NCBI GenBank assembly: GCA_947305645.1
Contig: CAMZEC010000003.1
Location: 1 to 64,000, forward strand
Length of the DNA stretch: 64,000 nucleotides
From: an uncultured Bacteroidales bacterium
Lineage (GTDB): Bacteria > Bacteroidota > Bacteroidia > Bacteroidales > UBA932
Direction: 5' to 3'
Below are positions 8,747 through 18,610 of this stretch, piece after piece; the stretch's first letter is position 1, and every line of letters starts with the position of its first letter. Made by a program: the position numbers and the translations under genes. The notes under the pieces are model-generated. The model did not search any database. It was not told where the DNA came from and saw only the letters and a list, made by a program, of their open reading frames with translations.

Positions 8747-9933
8747 AAAAGTCAGTCTGCCTTTATTTCCAGGTCCATCAGCCTACAAGACTCCGTCAGT
8801 ATCGCTTCTTCGATATAGGCAAGGACTCTCATTATTATGATGATTTCGCCAACAGGACTATCCTGAAGAGGGTGGCCCAGAAGTGCTATCTCCCTATGAA
8901 CGAGCTGCTTCTGGAGGCAATCACCAAGACAAAGGGCAAGTTCAAAGTGGCTTTTTCCATCTCCGGTTCGGCCCTTGAGCAATTCGACCGCTATGCCCCC
9001 GAGGTGCTGGAAAGCTTCCGCAAGCTGGCAGCTACCGGGAAGGTCGAGTTCCTTTGCGAGACCTATTATCACTCCCTGGCATCCCTTGCCTCTCCTTCCG
9101 AGTTCATTCATCAGGTAGAGAAGCACAAGGCCCATATCAAAGATGCCCTGGGCGTGGAGCCCGTTACCTTCCGCAACACCGAGCTCATCTATTCCGACGC
9201 AATCGCGCGCCAGGTGTACGACCTCGGCTTCAAGACCATGCTGACAGAGGGCGCCCGCCACATCATGGGCTGGCAGAGCCCCAACTACGTCTACACTGCC
9301 GCTTCCCAGCCGAAGCTCCGCCTGTTGCTCCGCAACTACGGCCTCAGCGACGACATCGCGTTCCGTTTCTCCAACAAGGGATGGAACGAGTGGCCGCTGA
9401 CCACGGATAAGTTCGTCGGCTGGCTGGATGAGGCGGAAGGCGATATCGTGAACCTTTTCATGGACTATGAGACTTTTGGCGAGCATCAGACAGAAGAAAG
9501 CGGAATCTTCGATTTCATGCGCGCCCTTCCTGCCGCCGTCATCAAGGCCGGAATGGACTTCGTGACCCCCGCACAGGCAGTCAAGAACATCAAGCCGGCA
9601 GACAGCCTCAGCGTGCCCGATCCCATTTCGTGGGCGGACGAGGAGCGCGATCTGAGTGCCTGGTTAGGCAACGAGCTGCAGCAGGATGCATATAACAAGC
9701 TTTATCGTCTTACCGAGAAGCTCGCCCTTATCAACGATCCCGAGCTTTGGGCAGACTTCGGTCACCTGCAGGAGAGCGACCATCTCTACTACATGTGTAC
9801 AAAGTTCTTCTCCGACGGTGAGATTCATAAGCGCTTCAGCCCTTACGACACTCCCTTCGAGGCGTTCATCAACTATATGAACGTACTCAGTGATTTCATT
9901 ATCAGAACTAATTATGCAGAACAACAGATTTGA
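8743..9933 (+). CDS. Glycoside hydrolase family 57 (alpha-amylase-like)
   Basis: A GH57 enzyme of 396 residues, expected to act on alpha-1,4-glucans. The ORF track starts at 8695, but MKKSVCLYFQVHQP beginning at ATG 8743 is the natural start and forms an ATGA overlap with the preceding gene. GH57 signatures are the N-terminal FQVHQPTR, VEFLCETYYHSL, and FMDYETFGEHQ near residue 245, which holds an acidic catalytic candidate. Bacteroides glycogen loci contain a similar GH57 gene. Whether it hydrolyses or transfers glucan chains is not resolved. Confidence 0.9.
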   Translation: MKKSVCLYFQVHQPTRLRQYRFFDIGKDSHYYDDFANRTILKRVAQKCYLPMNELLLEAITKTKGKFKVAFSISGSALEQFDRYAPEVLESFRKLAATGKVEFLCETYYHSLASLASPSEFIHQVEKHKAHIKDALGVEPVTFRNTELIYSDAIARQVYDLGFKTMLTEGARHIMGWQSPNYVYTAASQPKLRLLLRNYGLSDDIAFRFSNKGWNEWPLTTDKFVGWLDEAEGDIVNLFMDYETFGEHQTEESGIFDFMRALPAAVIKAGMDFVTPAQAVKNIKPADSLSVPDPISWADEERDLSAWLGNELQQDAYNKLYRLTEKLALINDPELWADFGHLQESDHLYYMCTKFFSDGEIHKRFSPYDTPFEAFINYMNVLSDFIIRTNYAEQQI

Positions 9934-12478
9934 TGTAAGCGATCCGGCGTGGAAAAGCGTAATGGTTACGCGCCACCTCCCGGAGGAGCTTTCAGGACTT
10001 GAAACCCTTTGCAAGAACCTTTGGTGGTGTTGGAACGAGGATGCCAAACTGCTCTTCAAGTCCATCGATTCGGAGATCTGGCACACTTCGGGCCATAATC
10101 CGATGGCAATACTTGACAAGGTAAGCCTCAAGAGATACAACGAACTGGCGCAGGACGTATCCTTCCTCTCCCGCCTGGGAGCCGTGATGGACGAGTTCAA
10201 CCGCTACATGGCGCTCAAGAGCGAGCGCAAAGAGCCCTCCGTTGCATATTTTTGCATGGAGTACGGCCTTGAGACTTCCCTTAAGATATATTCCGGAGGT
10301 CTGGGAATCCTAGCAGGTGACTATCTGAAGGAAAGTTCAGACATGAACGTGAACATGGTGGCGGTAGGCCTGCTTTACCGCTACGGCTACTTCACCCAGC
10401 GCATCACGCCCCAGGGCAACCAGGTGGCCGAATACGACGCCCAGGACTTCCTCCGTATCCCCGCCGAGCCTGTGCTCGACGAGCACGATAACTGGAGGAC
10501 CGTCCATATGGCCCTTCCCGGCCGCGAAATGACCGCCCGTCTGTGGAAGGTCTCCGTCGGCCGTACAGACCTCTACCTGCTCGACACGGACTTCGAAGCC
10601 AACCTTCCGGAGGACCGTCAGGTCACCCATCAGCTTTACGGTGGCGACTGGGAGAACCGCCTGAAGCAGGAGATCCTGCTTGGCATCGGAGGCGTGAGGG
10701 CCCTGCGCATGCTGGGACTCAACCCTACCATCTACCACTACAACGAGGGACATGCCGCTTTTGCCGGCCTGGAGCGCCTGCGTGAGTACATCCAGGTTAA
10801 GCATCTCGATTTCAACGAGTCCCTGGAGCTCATACGCGCCAGCGGGCTGTTCACCACGCACACTCCTGTTCCTGCCGGTCACGATGCCTTTGACGAGGGT
10901 CTTCTGGCCAAGTATCTGGGACACTATCCCGGCCGCTTCGGCATAGATTGGGACACCCTGCTTTCCCTGGGCAAGATTCATCCCGAGAACCGTGACGAGA
11001 AGTTCAGCATGAGCGTGCTTGCGGCCAACATGAGCCAGAATGTGAACGGCGTATCCATGCTTCACGGCAAGGTCAGCCGCGATATCTTCAAGGACATGTA
11101 CAAGGGATATCTGCCCGAGGAGCTGCATATCAGCTACGTAACCAACGGCGTTCATCATGCCACCTGGGCCGCACGTGACTGGAAGGCGGTTCAGTACAAG
11201 GTCTTCGGCCCTGAGTTCCGTACCGCACACTACGACAAGAGCTGCTTCGACCGCATCTACAAGGTCTCCGATGAGGAAATCTGGAACGTCCGCAAGATCC
11301 TTAAGGACGAGCTTGTGAAGACCGTTACCGAGCGAATCTCCGATCCCTCTCTCTGCAGCCATTACACTCCTACCCAGATCGTAAAGATCAACGAGACCTT
11401 CCGTCCCGAAGTGCTTACCATCGGTTTTGCCCGCCGTTTCGCTACTTACAAGCGTGCTACGCTTATTTTCAGCGACCTGGACCGCCTCGACGCCATAGTG
11501 AACAACCCCGAGCGCCCCGTTCAGTTCGTGTTTGCCGGCAAGGCTCATCCCGCCGACGGCGCAGGCCAGGAGTTCCTGAAGCAGATTATCGAAATCTCCA
11601 AGCAGGACAGGTTCCTCGGACGCATAGTCTTTGTTCCCGGATACGACATCCGTCTGGCAAAGCGTCTGGTTCAGGGCGTCGACGTATGGCTCAACAATCC
11701 TACCCGTCCGCTCGAGGCTTCCGGTACTTCCGGAGAGAAGGCCGCCATGAACGGCGTCATGCACTTCTCCGTGCTTGACGGATGGTGGGTCGAGGGCTAC
11801 CAGGAAGATGCCGGCTGGGCCCTTCCGATGGAGCGTACCTACGACGATCAGCAGTACCAGAACGAGCTGGATGCCGCAACCATCTATGCTACCATAGAGA
11901 ACGAGATTGCCCCGGCATACTATAACTTCAACGACCGTACGCACATCTCCAAGGAATGGGTCGGCTACATCAAGAACACTATCGCCAAGGTGGCCAGCAA
12001 CTTCACCACCAACCGTATGCTCACGGACTACTGCAACCAGTACTATCTGCCTCAGGCAGAGCGCTATAATTCTCTTGTCGCCAACAATAACAAGCTGGCT
12101 AAGGAGATAGCCGCATGGAAGCAGAAGGTGCTCTCCGAGTGGTACAACATACGCGTGGTCTCCTGCCAGCAGCCCGACGCATCATACATCGTGTCCAAAC
12201 ACGACCCTATCCACGGCGAAGTCGTGCTCGACCTCGGGCGTCTGAAACCGGAAGACATAGGTGTGGAAATGATTTTTGCGACCAGCGACGCCAAGGGCGC
12301 CCTGCACATCCAGGAGGTTCAGCAGTACGACGTGGTGGATTATGCGGACGGAATCGCACGTTACGCCACTTCCGTTCAGCCTGAGCGCACCGGCATGTAC
12401 CAGGTGGGTATACGCATGTATGCCAGTAATCCGGCCCTGCCTCACCGTCAGGACTTCCCGCTCGTCAAATGGCTGTAG
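9914..12478 (+). CDS. glgP: Alpha-glucan (glycogen) phosphorylase
   Basis: A GT35 phosphorylase that releases glucose-1-phosphate from glycogen. ATG 9914 (MQNNRFDVSDPAW) is preferred over the upstream GTG 9890. It gives 854 residues and a 20-nt overlap with the GH57 gene. An N-terminal DUF3417-like segment (LETLCKNLWWCWNEDA) precedes the catalytic domain with SGGLGILAGDYLKE. The PLP-binding lysine is expected at residue 609 in the EASGTSGEKAAMNGV block. The DUF3417-containing form is the alpha-glucan phosphorylase subtype common in Bacteroidetes. It overlaps ribF by 10 nt. Confidence 0.95.
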   Translation: MQNNRFDVSDPAWKSVMVTRHLPEELSGLETLCKNLWWCWNEDAKLLFKSIDSEIWHTSGHNPMAILDKVSLKRYNELAQDVSFLSRLGAVMDEFNRYMALKSERKEPSVAYFCMEYGLETSLKIYSGGLGILAGDYLKESSDMNVNMVAVGLLYRYGYFTQRITPQGNQVAEYDAQDFLRIPAEPVLDEHDNWRTVHMALPGREMTARLWKVSVGRTDLYLLDTDFEANLPEDRQVTHQLYGGDWENRLKQEILLGIGGVRALRMLGLNPTIYHYNEGHAAFAGLERLREYIQVKHLDFNESLELIRASGLFTTHTPVPAGHDAFDEGLLAKYLGHYPGRFGIDWDTLLSLGKIHPENRDEKFSMSVLAANMSQNVNGVSMLHGKVSRDIFKDMYKGYLPEELHISYVTNGVHHATWAARDWKAVQYKVFGPEFRTAHYDKSCFDRIYKVSDEEIWNVRKILKDELVKTVTERISDPSLCSHYTPTQIVKINETFRPEVLTIGFARRFATYKRATLIFSDLDRLDAIVNNPERPVQFVFAGKAHPADGAGQEFLKQIIEISKQDRFLGRIVFVPGYDIRLAKRLVQGVDVWLNNPTRPLEASGTSGEKAAMNGVMHFSVLDGWWVEGYQEDAGWALPMERTYDDQQYQNELDAATIYATIENEIAPAYYNFNDRTHISKEWVGYIKNTIAKVASNFTTNRMLTDYCNQYYLPQAERYNSLVANNNKLAKEIAAWKQKVLSEWYNIRVVSCQQPDASYIVSKHDPIHGEVVLDLGRLKPEDIGVEMIFATSDAKGALHIQEVQQYDVVDYADGIARYATSVQPERTGMYQVGIRMYASNPALPHRQDFPLVKWL

Positions 12479-13341
12479 TCGCCACAGGATTCTTCGACGG
12501 TGTCCATCCCGGGCACCGTCTAGTAATAGACACTCTGCTCTCCGAAGCGCGTTCGCGTGGGGAGCAGAGTGTGGTTGTTACGTTCTGGCCCCATCCCAGA
12601 GCAGTTCTGCAGAGTGATGCGGACTCGCTCCGCTACCTCAGCACCAGAACGGGCAAGGACACTCTTCTCCGCGCCATGGGCGTGGACAGGGTGGAGACCG
12701 TACCTTTCTCCAGGCGATTCGCATCCATGTCGGCCTCCGACTATCTGGAGATGCTCCGAAGCGATTTCGGCTGCACGAAGCTGGTCCTGGGTTACGATAC
12801 CCGCTTCGGATGCGAGCAGGCCGGCCCGCAGGAAATTGCCGAGATTGCGGCCCGCAGCGGCATGGAGTCCGTTATCACGCCTCCGGTATGCATAGAAGGC
12901 GCACCTGTGTCCAGCAGCCGCATACGGGCAGCGCTGGAAGAGGGTAACGTGGTGTTGGCCGCTACGCTTCTCGGCAGGCCTTACCGCCTGTATGGAGTGG
13001 TCGTCGCCGGCAACCGCCTGGGCCGCACAATAGGTTTTCCTACTGCAAACATGAAGCTGTACGACCCTCTCATGCTCATTCCGTGCAAGGGCGTGTACCG
13101 CACCAGAGTGCAGGTTCTGGGCAAATGGCTGGACGGTATGACCAATGTCGGCATACGTCCGACGGTAGGTGACAGCACGGACATAACGGTCGAAACTTAT
13201 ATCCTCGACTTCGACGAAATGATTTACGGCCTGGATATCACCGTGGATTTTCTCGGCCGCATCCGCGACGAGCGTCGCTTCGCTTCCCTGGAGGAGCTCA
13301 GGCAGCAGCTTCAGGCTGATTGCGCCGGTCTGCGCAAGTAG
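12469..13341 (+). CDS. ribF: Bifunctional riboflavin kinase/FAD synthetase
   Basis: Makes FMN and FAD from riboflavin. The N-terminal FAD synthetase domain has a nucleotidyltransferase motif (GFFDGVHPGHR) and WPHPRAV. SSSRIRAALEEG closes that domain. The C-terminal kinase domain shows GNRLGRTIGFPTANM and NVGIRPTVG. At 290 residues it is slightly shorter than typical RibF (about 310). It starts inside the end of glgP and is the last gene of the glycogen run. alaS has its own promoter downstream. Confidence 0.96.
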   Translation: MAVVATGFFDGVHPGHRLVIDTLLSEARSRGEQSVVVTFWPHPRAVLQSDADSLRYLSTRTGKDTLLRAMGVDRVETVPFSRRFASMSASDYLEMLRSDFGCTKLVLGYDTRFGCEQAGPQEIAEIAARSGMESVITPPVCIEGAPVSSSRIRAALEEGNVVLAATLLGRPYRLYGVVVAGNRLGRTIGFPTANMKLYDPLMLIPCKGVYRTRVQVLGKWLDGMTNVGIRPTVGDSTDITVETYILDFDEMIYGLDITVDFLGRIRDERRFASLEELRQQLQADCAGLRK

Positions 13342-13367
13342 CTTATCTGTAATATCTAAAAAATTAC

Positions 13368-13375
13368 TACCTTTG
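13368..13375 (+). promoter_or_regulatory. -7 box of the alaS promoter
   Basis: TACCTTTG matches the Bacteroidetes TAnnTTTG box and ends 6 nt before the alaS ATG. A convincing -33 TTTG is lacking (TTA at 13343 is the nearest). The short gap implies a nearly leaderless mRNA. Confidence 0.6.
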
Positions 13376-13381
13376 TAAGCT

Positions 13382-16021
13382 ATGCTTACATCTAAAGAAA
13401 TTCGCAAGAAGTTCCTGGACTTCTATGCTTCCAAAGGACACGTAATCGTGCCCTCCGCCCCCATGGTGGTCAAGAATGACCCCACTCTCATGTTCACGAA
13501 CGCTGGTATGAACCAGTTCAAGGATATTTTCCTCGGCAACAAAGCCACCCCGTTCAATAGGGCGGCGGACAGTCAGAAGTGCCTGAGAGTCAGCGGAAAA
13601 CATAATGATCTTGAGGAGGTCGGTCACGATACCTACCACCATACGATGTTCGAGATGCTCGGCAACTGGAGCTTTGGAGATTACTTCAAGCAAGAAGCCA
13701 TCGACTGGGCCTGGGAGCTGCTTACCGACGTATACAAAATAGACAAGAATCTTCTGTACGCCACCGTGTTCGAAGGTTCCGAGGAAGACGGAACCACCAT
13801 GGACCAGGAGGCCAAAGAGGCATGGCTCAAGCACCTTCCCGAAGACCATATTATCCTCGGCAACAAGCACGACAATTTCTGGGAGATGGGTGATACCGGT
13901 CCCTGCGGCCCCTGCTCGGAGGTTCATATCGACATCCGCACCCCTGAAGAAAAGTCGGCCAGCGGCATTCCCGGCGCCGAACTTGTGAATAAGTCCGATC
14001 CGCATGTTATAGAGATTTGGAATCTCGTTTTCATGCAGTTCCAGCGTATGGCCGACGGCCACCTCGAGCCCCTGCCCGCCAAGAATATCGACACGGGAAT
14101 GGGATTCGAGCGTCTCTGTGCAGTGCTTCAGGGCAAGAACAGCAACTACGATTCCGATGTGTTCACCGGAATGCTGAACAAAATAGGCGAGTTCAGCGGA
14201 CATAAGTACGGCGAGAGCGCCGACGTCGATGTGGCCATGCGCGTCATTGCAGACCACATCCGTGCCATCAGCTTCTCGATCGCTGACGGTCAGCTCCCCT
14301 CCAACGTGAAGGCCGGTTACGTCATCCGCCGCATCCTTCGCCGTGCAGTCCGTTACGGCTACACCTTCCTCGGTTTCACCGAGCCCTTCCTTTGCCGCCT
14401 GGTACCTCAGCTGGTGTCCGACATGGGCGAGGCCTACCCTGAAATCAAAGCCCAGCAGCAACTTATCGCCAACGTCATCCGTGAAGAGGAAAACGCTTTC
14501 CTTCGTACCCTGGACCGCGGAATCCGTATGCTGGAAGACATTATGAACAAGAATACGGCCACAAAGGTTGTGGCAGGTACTGATGCCTTCGTGCTGTACG
14601 ACACCTTCGGATTCCCCATCGACCTCACGCAGCTGATTGCTTCAGAAAGAGGTTATACCGTGGACCTGAAGGGCTTCGACGTCGAGTTGCAGAAGCAGAA
14701 AGAGCGCGCCCGCAACGCCACCGCCAACGAATTCGGCGACTGGATGGTGTTCAGCGAGGCCGACGTGGAGTTTGTCGGTTACGACACGCTTCGTGTGAAG
14801 GGCGCCCGCCTGCTCAAGCAGCGTACCGTGAAGCAGAAGAACAAGGAATACTTCCAGCTGGTCTTCGACCGCACTCCGTTTTACGCAGAGATGGGCGGCC
14901 AGGTGGGCGATACCGGCTTCATTGAGGGCGAGAATGGCGAGCGCATCCAGATCCTGAACACCGTTAAGGAAAATAACCTCACCATCCATCTGGCCGAGCG
15001 TCTGCCTTCCCGCAGCACCCAGTCGTTCTATCTGGTGGTGGATAACGCCCGCAGGCGCCACATACAGAACAACCATACCTGCACCCACCTTCTCCACCAG
15101 GCCTTGCGCGTAGTGCTTGGCACCCACGTGGAACAGAAGGGCTCGTTCGTTGGACCTGACTATTTCCGCTTCGACTTCTCCCATTTCCAAAAGATGACCG
15201 ACGAAGAGCTGCGCAACGTGGAAATCCGTGTGAACCAGCTCATCCGTTCCGACTTCCCTTTGGTGGAGAAGCGTGACGCTTCCATGGACGAGGCCCGCTC
15301 GATGGGAGCAATGGCCCTCTTCGGAGAAAAGTACGGAGACGTTGTGCGTGTCGTCCGCTTCGGCGATTCAGTTGAACTTTGCGGCGGTACCCACACTTCC
15401 AGCACAGGCACCATAGGTCTGTTCAAGATTGTATCGGAAAGTGCCGTGGCTGCAGGCGTACGCCGCATCGAGGCTGTTACGGGAGCATGCGCACTGGAGA
15501 GGGTACACCAGATGGAAGATACGCTCAAGACGGCTCGTTCCTTCTTCAACAACGTTCCGGACCTCGCCGGCGCCATCCAGAAGCTGGTGGAGGACAACGC
15601 CACCTTCAAGAAGCAGGCTGAGGAGTTTGCCAAGCAGAAAGCCGCCGAGTTTGCCCGCAGCCTTTGCGAAAAGGCATGCGAGGTGAACGGCATAAAGCTT
15701 ATCCAGGTATGTGCTGCCGGACAGCAAAATACGATAGATCCGGCCATGATGCGCAATGCCGCCCTGGCCATCCAGAAGGAGCTTAAGAATACCGCTCTGG
15801 TTGCGGCCTACGAAGCCGATTGCAAACCGCAGCTGCTGCTTATGTATTCCGACGACCTCGTGGCTGCCGGCCGCAATGCCGGAAAAGACATCCGTGACGC
15901 CGCCAGGTTCATTCAGGGAGGCGGCGGCGGCCAGCCCGGCCTCGCCACTGCCGGCGGCAAGGAAGTTGCAGGTCTTAAGGACGCCCTTGAAGCTCTTGTA
16001 AAAACAGCTACGGGCAAATAA
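13382..16021 (+). CDS. alaS: Alanyl-tRNA synthetase
   Basis: Charges tRNA-Ala. Full length at 879 residues. The class II catalytic core ([31 protein letters not shown]) is followed by the editing domain with zinc/editing residues in [12 protein letters not shown] and [12 protein letters not shown]-terminal oligomerization domain ends in the glycine-rich [14 protein letters not shown]. It has its own upstream promoter box. Fifteen bases separate it from the downstream fusion gene. Confidence 0.98.
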   Translation: MLTSKEIRKKFLDFYASKGHVIVPSAPMVVKNDPTLMFTNAGMNQFKDIFLGNKATPFNRAADSQKCLRVSGKHNDLEEVGHDTYHHTMFEMLGNWSFGDYFKQEAIDWAWELLTDVYKIDKNLLYATVFEGSEEDGTTMDQEAKEAWLKHLPEDHIILGNKHDNFWEMGDTGPCGPCSEVHIDIRTPEEKSASGIPGAELVNKSDPHVIEIWNLVFMQFQRMADGHLEPLPAKNIDTGMGFERLCAVLQGKNSNYDSDVFTGMLNKIGEFSGHKYGESADVDVAMRVIADHIRAISFSIADGQLPSNVKAGYVIRRILRRAVRYGYTFLGFTEPFLCRLVPQLVSDMGEAYPEIKAQQQLIANVIREEENAFLRTLDRGIRMLEDIMNKNTATKVVAGTDAFVLYDTFGFPIDLTQLIASERGYTVDLKGFDVELQKQKERARNATANEFGDWMVFSEADVEFVGYDTLRVKGARLLKQRTVKQKNKEYFQLVFDRTPFYAEMGGQVGDTGFIEGENGERIQILNTVKENNLTIHLAERLPSRSTQSFYLVVDNARRRHIQNNHTCTHLLHQALRVVLGTHVEQKGSFVGPDYFRFDFSHFQKMTDEELRNVEIRVNQLIRSDFPLVEKRDASMDEARSMGAMALFGEKYGDVVRVVRFGDSVELCGGTHTSSTGTIGLFKIVSESAVAAGVRRIEAVTGACALERVHQMEDTLKTARSFFNNVPDLAGAIQKLVEDNATFKKQAEEFAKQKAAEFARSLCEKACEVNGIKLIQVCAAGQQNTIDPAMMRNAALAIQKELKNTALVAAYEADCKPQLLLMYSDDLVAAGRNAGKDIRDAARFIQGGGGGQPGLATAGGKEVAGLKDALEALVKTATGK

Positions 16022-16036
16022 TATCCTCAAGCCGGG

Positions 16037-18610
16037 ATGAAGAAGCTCGATCAGTACATGCTGAAGTCGTTTATCGGACCTTTCGTCGCGATACTGCTGA
16101 TCGTAATCTTTATCCTGCTGCTTCAGTTTCTCTGGCTCTACATCGATGAGCTCGTAGGCAAGGGCCTGGGTATCTGGGTCATACTGGAATTCATGATGTG
16201 GGGTGCCTGCACCATCTTGCCTACGGCGCTTCCGCTGGCGGTGCTGCTGTCTTCCGTTATGGTAATGGGACAGCTGGGGGAGAACAAGGAGCTTATGGCC
16301 ATCAAAGCGGCCGGCATCTCCCTCGGCCGCCTGATAGCACCGCTTATCGTTACTGCTTTCTTTATCGCTGTAGGAGCGTTTTTCATAGGTAACAACCTGG
16401 TTTCCAAGGCGTATAATGAGATTTTTACTCTCCGCGACGACATTACGCGTACAAAGGAAAGCATAAAAATCCCTTCAGGTACTTTCTATGAGGGTATCGA
16501 GGGGTATGTGCTCAGGGTTGACGGACAGGACGACGAATCGGGGATGATGTACAAGGTGCAGGTTTACGACCACACCGCCCGAAAGGGTAATACTTCCCTG
16601 ATTGTCGCGGATTCTGCCCTCCTGAAGATGTCCAAGAATAAAGATTATTTGATTTTCACCTTGCATAACGGCTCTAACTACCTGGAGTCTAACAAGATGA
16701 CTTATAACGACACCTCTTTGGCGCTTAGCCGGGTGGATTTCTTGAGGCAGGACCTTATTATTCCTTTGTCCAATTATACTTTCGAACATTCGGATTCCAG
16801 CCGTTTCGGCGACCAGGCAAAATCCATGCGCCTGGACCAGCTGATGGCGCAGAGCGATTCCCTGTCCAGAAAGAATGAAGCCGCTTTCGACACTCACTAC
16901 CGCCGTCTCCGCACCATGGGCTACTTCACCAACCGTTCGCAGCTGGATACGGCCAAGAGGGGAGACCTGAGCACTTTCTACGAGTCGGACAAAATGTGGA
17001 GCTGGTCCGGATACGAACAGATAAAGAGTGCATATGACAGGGCGGCAAGCGAGGCCGACCGCATGTCCGGCGAAATCCTGACATACAATCACGACATTTA
17101 CCAGTCGTCTTTTTATCTCAGGCGTACGGATGTGGAGTTGTATAAAAAGTTTGCCCAGGCTCTTGCCTGCTTTATATTCTTCTTCATCGGAGCGCCATTG
17201 GGTGCCATGATAAAGAAGGGCGGCGGATTGGGCATCAGCGCCATTATTTCCGTTTTCTTCTTTGTGATTTACTGGATAGTCCAGATTTCCGGAGAGAAGC
17301 TGGCCAAGGACGGTTCTATTTCTGCATTCAACGGAGACTTTGTTTCGGCCTTTGTGTTGGCGCCAATGGGTATTTTCTTGACTTACAAGGCAATAAAAGA
17401 TGCAGAGCTGTTCAATATGGATACAGTGAAATCTACCTGGCGCAAGCTGTGGAGCGTCGTATGGGGTTTCTTCCGCAAACCACGTATCGTTTACATGGGT
17501 ACGCCGGAGTTTGCCGTGGCTCCGCTGGATGAACTTGTTTCCAAGGGCTATAAGGTGGTCGGTGTCGTGACGGTTGCGGACAAGCCGAGCGGCCGAGGCC
17601 TTAAGGTGAACGAGAGTGCCGTCAAGAAGTATGCTGTGGAGCACGGTATTCCGGTGCTGCAGCCGGTAAAGCTGCGCGATCCGGAGTTCCTGGAGCAGCT
17701 GGCGGCTTTCAGGGCCGACATCTTCGTGGTGGTGGCCTTCCGTATGTTGCCTGAGGAGGTGTGGAAGATGCCCCGCCTGGGTACCTTCAACCTGCATGCT
17801 TCGCTCCTGCCGCAGTACCGCGGCGCGGCGCCTATCAACTGGGCTCTCATCAACGGCGAGCATCGTACGGGCGTCACTACTTTCATGATTGACCATGCTA
17901 TCGATACCGGTGGCATCATCCTTCGCGAGGAGTGTATCATCGAACCTGACGACGATGCCGGCAGCTTGCACGACAAGCTTATGGAGATGGGCCGCAAAGT
18001 GGTTGCCGATACCGTTGACCTTCTTATCCAGCACAATGTAGAGTTGCGCATGCAGCGGTCGTTCGTTCAGGGTTCCGAGGTGCTGCACCCGGCTCCCAAG
18101 CTTACCCGTGAGTTGTGCCATATAGACTGGAACCGCCCGGCGAAGGAGATTGTGAATCTCGTTCGCGGCCTGTCACCTTATCCTGCGGCGTTCGCTGAGC
18201 TCGCGCTTGGACCGGCAGAGGGGACTGACCGGCAGAACTTCGCGCTTCGCGCTCATCCCTCCCACGTCAATTCAATGTTCAGCCAGGAGCAAGCTCCTGC
18301 CTTGTCCACCGAATCTCCGTGGACCCCTCCCTCTAACGCGTCCGAGGGTGGACACGGTTCTGCCGTGTCAGTTCCCTCTGCCTCTGGCACGAGCTCTGAA
18401 AAGTCGATGAAGATCTACAAGGCGGAAGTGATGAAGAAGGACGGTGCCGAGCCGGGACGGATCTACAGCGACGGCAAGACCTACCTGGCCATCGGCTGCA
18501 GCGATGGCGCCGTCAGCATCAAGGACTTGCAGCTGGAAGGCAAGAAGCGTATGGATGTTGGGGCGTTCCTGCTGGGCTTCAGGAACCCTGAAAGCTGGCG
18601 CGCAGTCTAG
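16037..18610 (+). CDS. fmt: LptF/LptG-type permease fused to methionyl-tRNA formyltransferase
   Basis: One uninterrupted 857-codon ORF with two unrelated modules. Residues 1 to about 475 form a YjgP/YjgQ (LptF/LptG) permease with TM segments at both ends and a periplasmic jellyroll in the middle, a component of lipopolysaccharide export. Residues 483-857 are a full formyltransferase: RIVYMGTPEFAV, then FNLHASLLPQYRGAAPINW, then DTGGIIL, then the Fmt C-terminal domain. No stop separates them, although in-frame ATGs at 17417 and 17495 could give separate Fmt by internal initiation. Between AAFAEL and MKIYKAE the Fmt part carries about 60 foreign residues encoded by a palindromic element. It converges on the next gene with a 4-bp overlap. 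Confidence 0.92.
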   Translation: MKKLDQYMLKSFIGPFVAILLIVIFILLLQFLWLYIDELVGKGLGIWVILEFMMWGACTILPTALPLAVLLSSVMVMGQLGENKELMAIKAAGISLGRLIAPLIVTAFFIAVGAFFIGNNLVSKAYNEIFTLRDDITRTKESIKIPSGTFYEGIEGYVLRVDGQDDESGMMYKVQVYDHTARKGNTSLIVADSALLKMSKNKDYLIFTLHNGSNYLESNKMTYNDTSLALSRVDFLRQDLIIPLSNYTFEHSDSSRFGDQAKSMRLDQLMAQSDSLSRKNEAAFDTHYRRLRTMGYFTNRSQLDTAKRGDLSTFYESDKMWSWSGYEQIKSAYDRAASEADRMSGEILTYNHDIYQSSFYLRRTDVELYKKFAQALACFIFFFIGAPLGAMIKKGGGLGISAIISVFFFVIYWIVQISGEKLAKDGSISAFNGDFVSAFVLAPMGIFLTYKAIKDAELFNMDTVKSTWRKLWSVVWGFFRKPRIVYMGTPEFAVAPLDELVSKGYKVVGVVTVADKPSGRGLKVNESAVKKYAVEHGIPVLQPVKLRDPEFLEQLAAFRADIFVVVAFRMLPEEVWKMPRLGTFNLHASLLPQYRGAAPINWALINGEHRTGVTTFMIDHAIDTGGIILREECIIEPDDDAGSLHDKLMEMGRKVVADTVDLLIQHNVELRMQRSFVQGSEVLHPAPKLTRELCHIDWNRPAKEIVNLVRGLSPYPAAFAELALGPAEGTDRQNFALRAHPSHVNSMFSQEQAPALSTESPWTPPSNASEGGHGSAVSVPSASGTSSEKSMKIYKAEVMKKDGAEPGRIYSDGKTYLAIGCSDGAVSIKDLQLEGKKRMDVGAFLLGFRNPESWRAV
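18193..18398. mobile_element. MITE-like palindromic element in frame inside fmt
   Basis: Imperfect terminal inverted repeats of about 25 bp (18214-18238 GGCAGAGGGGACTGACC... and 18357-18382 ...GTCAGTTCCCTCTGCC) bound a 169-bp core. Pairing extends outward through GAGCTCG/CGAGCTC. Internally, 18337-18356 matches 18 of 20 bases of 47124-47143 in hutI (opposite orientation), together with CCCCTCCCTCT and TCCCTCCCAC blocks. It encodes about 56 residues of low-complexity sequence absent from ordinary Fmt and keeps the frame open. Confidence 0.75.

Noticed and set aside
10337-11944. 535-codon antisense ORF opposite glgP
   Set aside because: Lies wholly opposite a clearly identified gene, has no recognisable domain, and long antisense frames are expected from the GC-rich codon use. 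The same applies to 3357-4466, 16475-18121, 20052-21194, 29557-30606 and 44675-46705.
13268-13290. CGTCGCTTCGCTTCCCTGG in ribF as another copy of the dispersed repeat
   Set aside because: Only the GCTTCGCTT part matches and the encoded residues fit ordinary RibF sequence.
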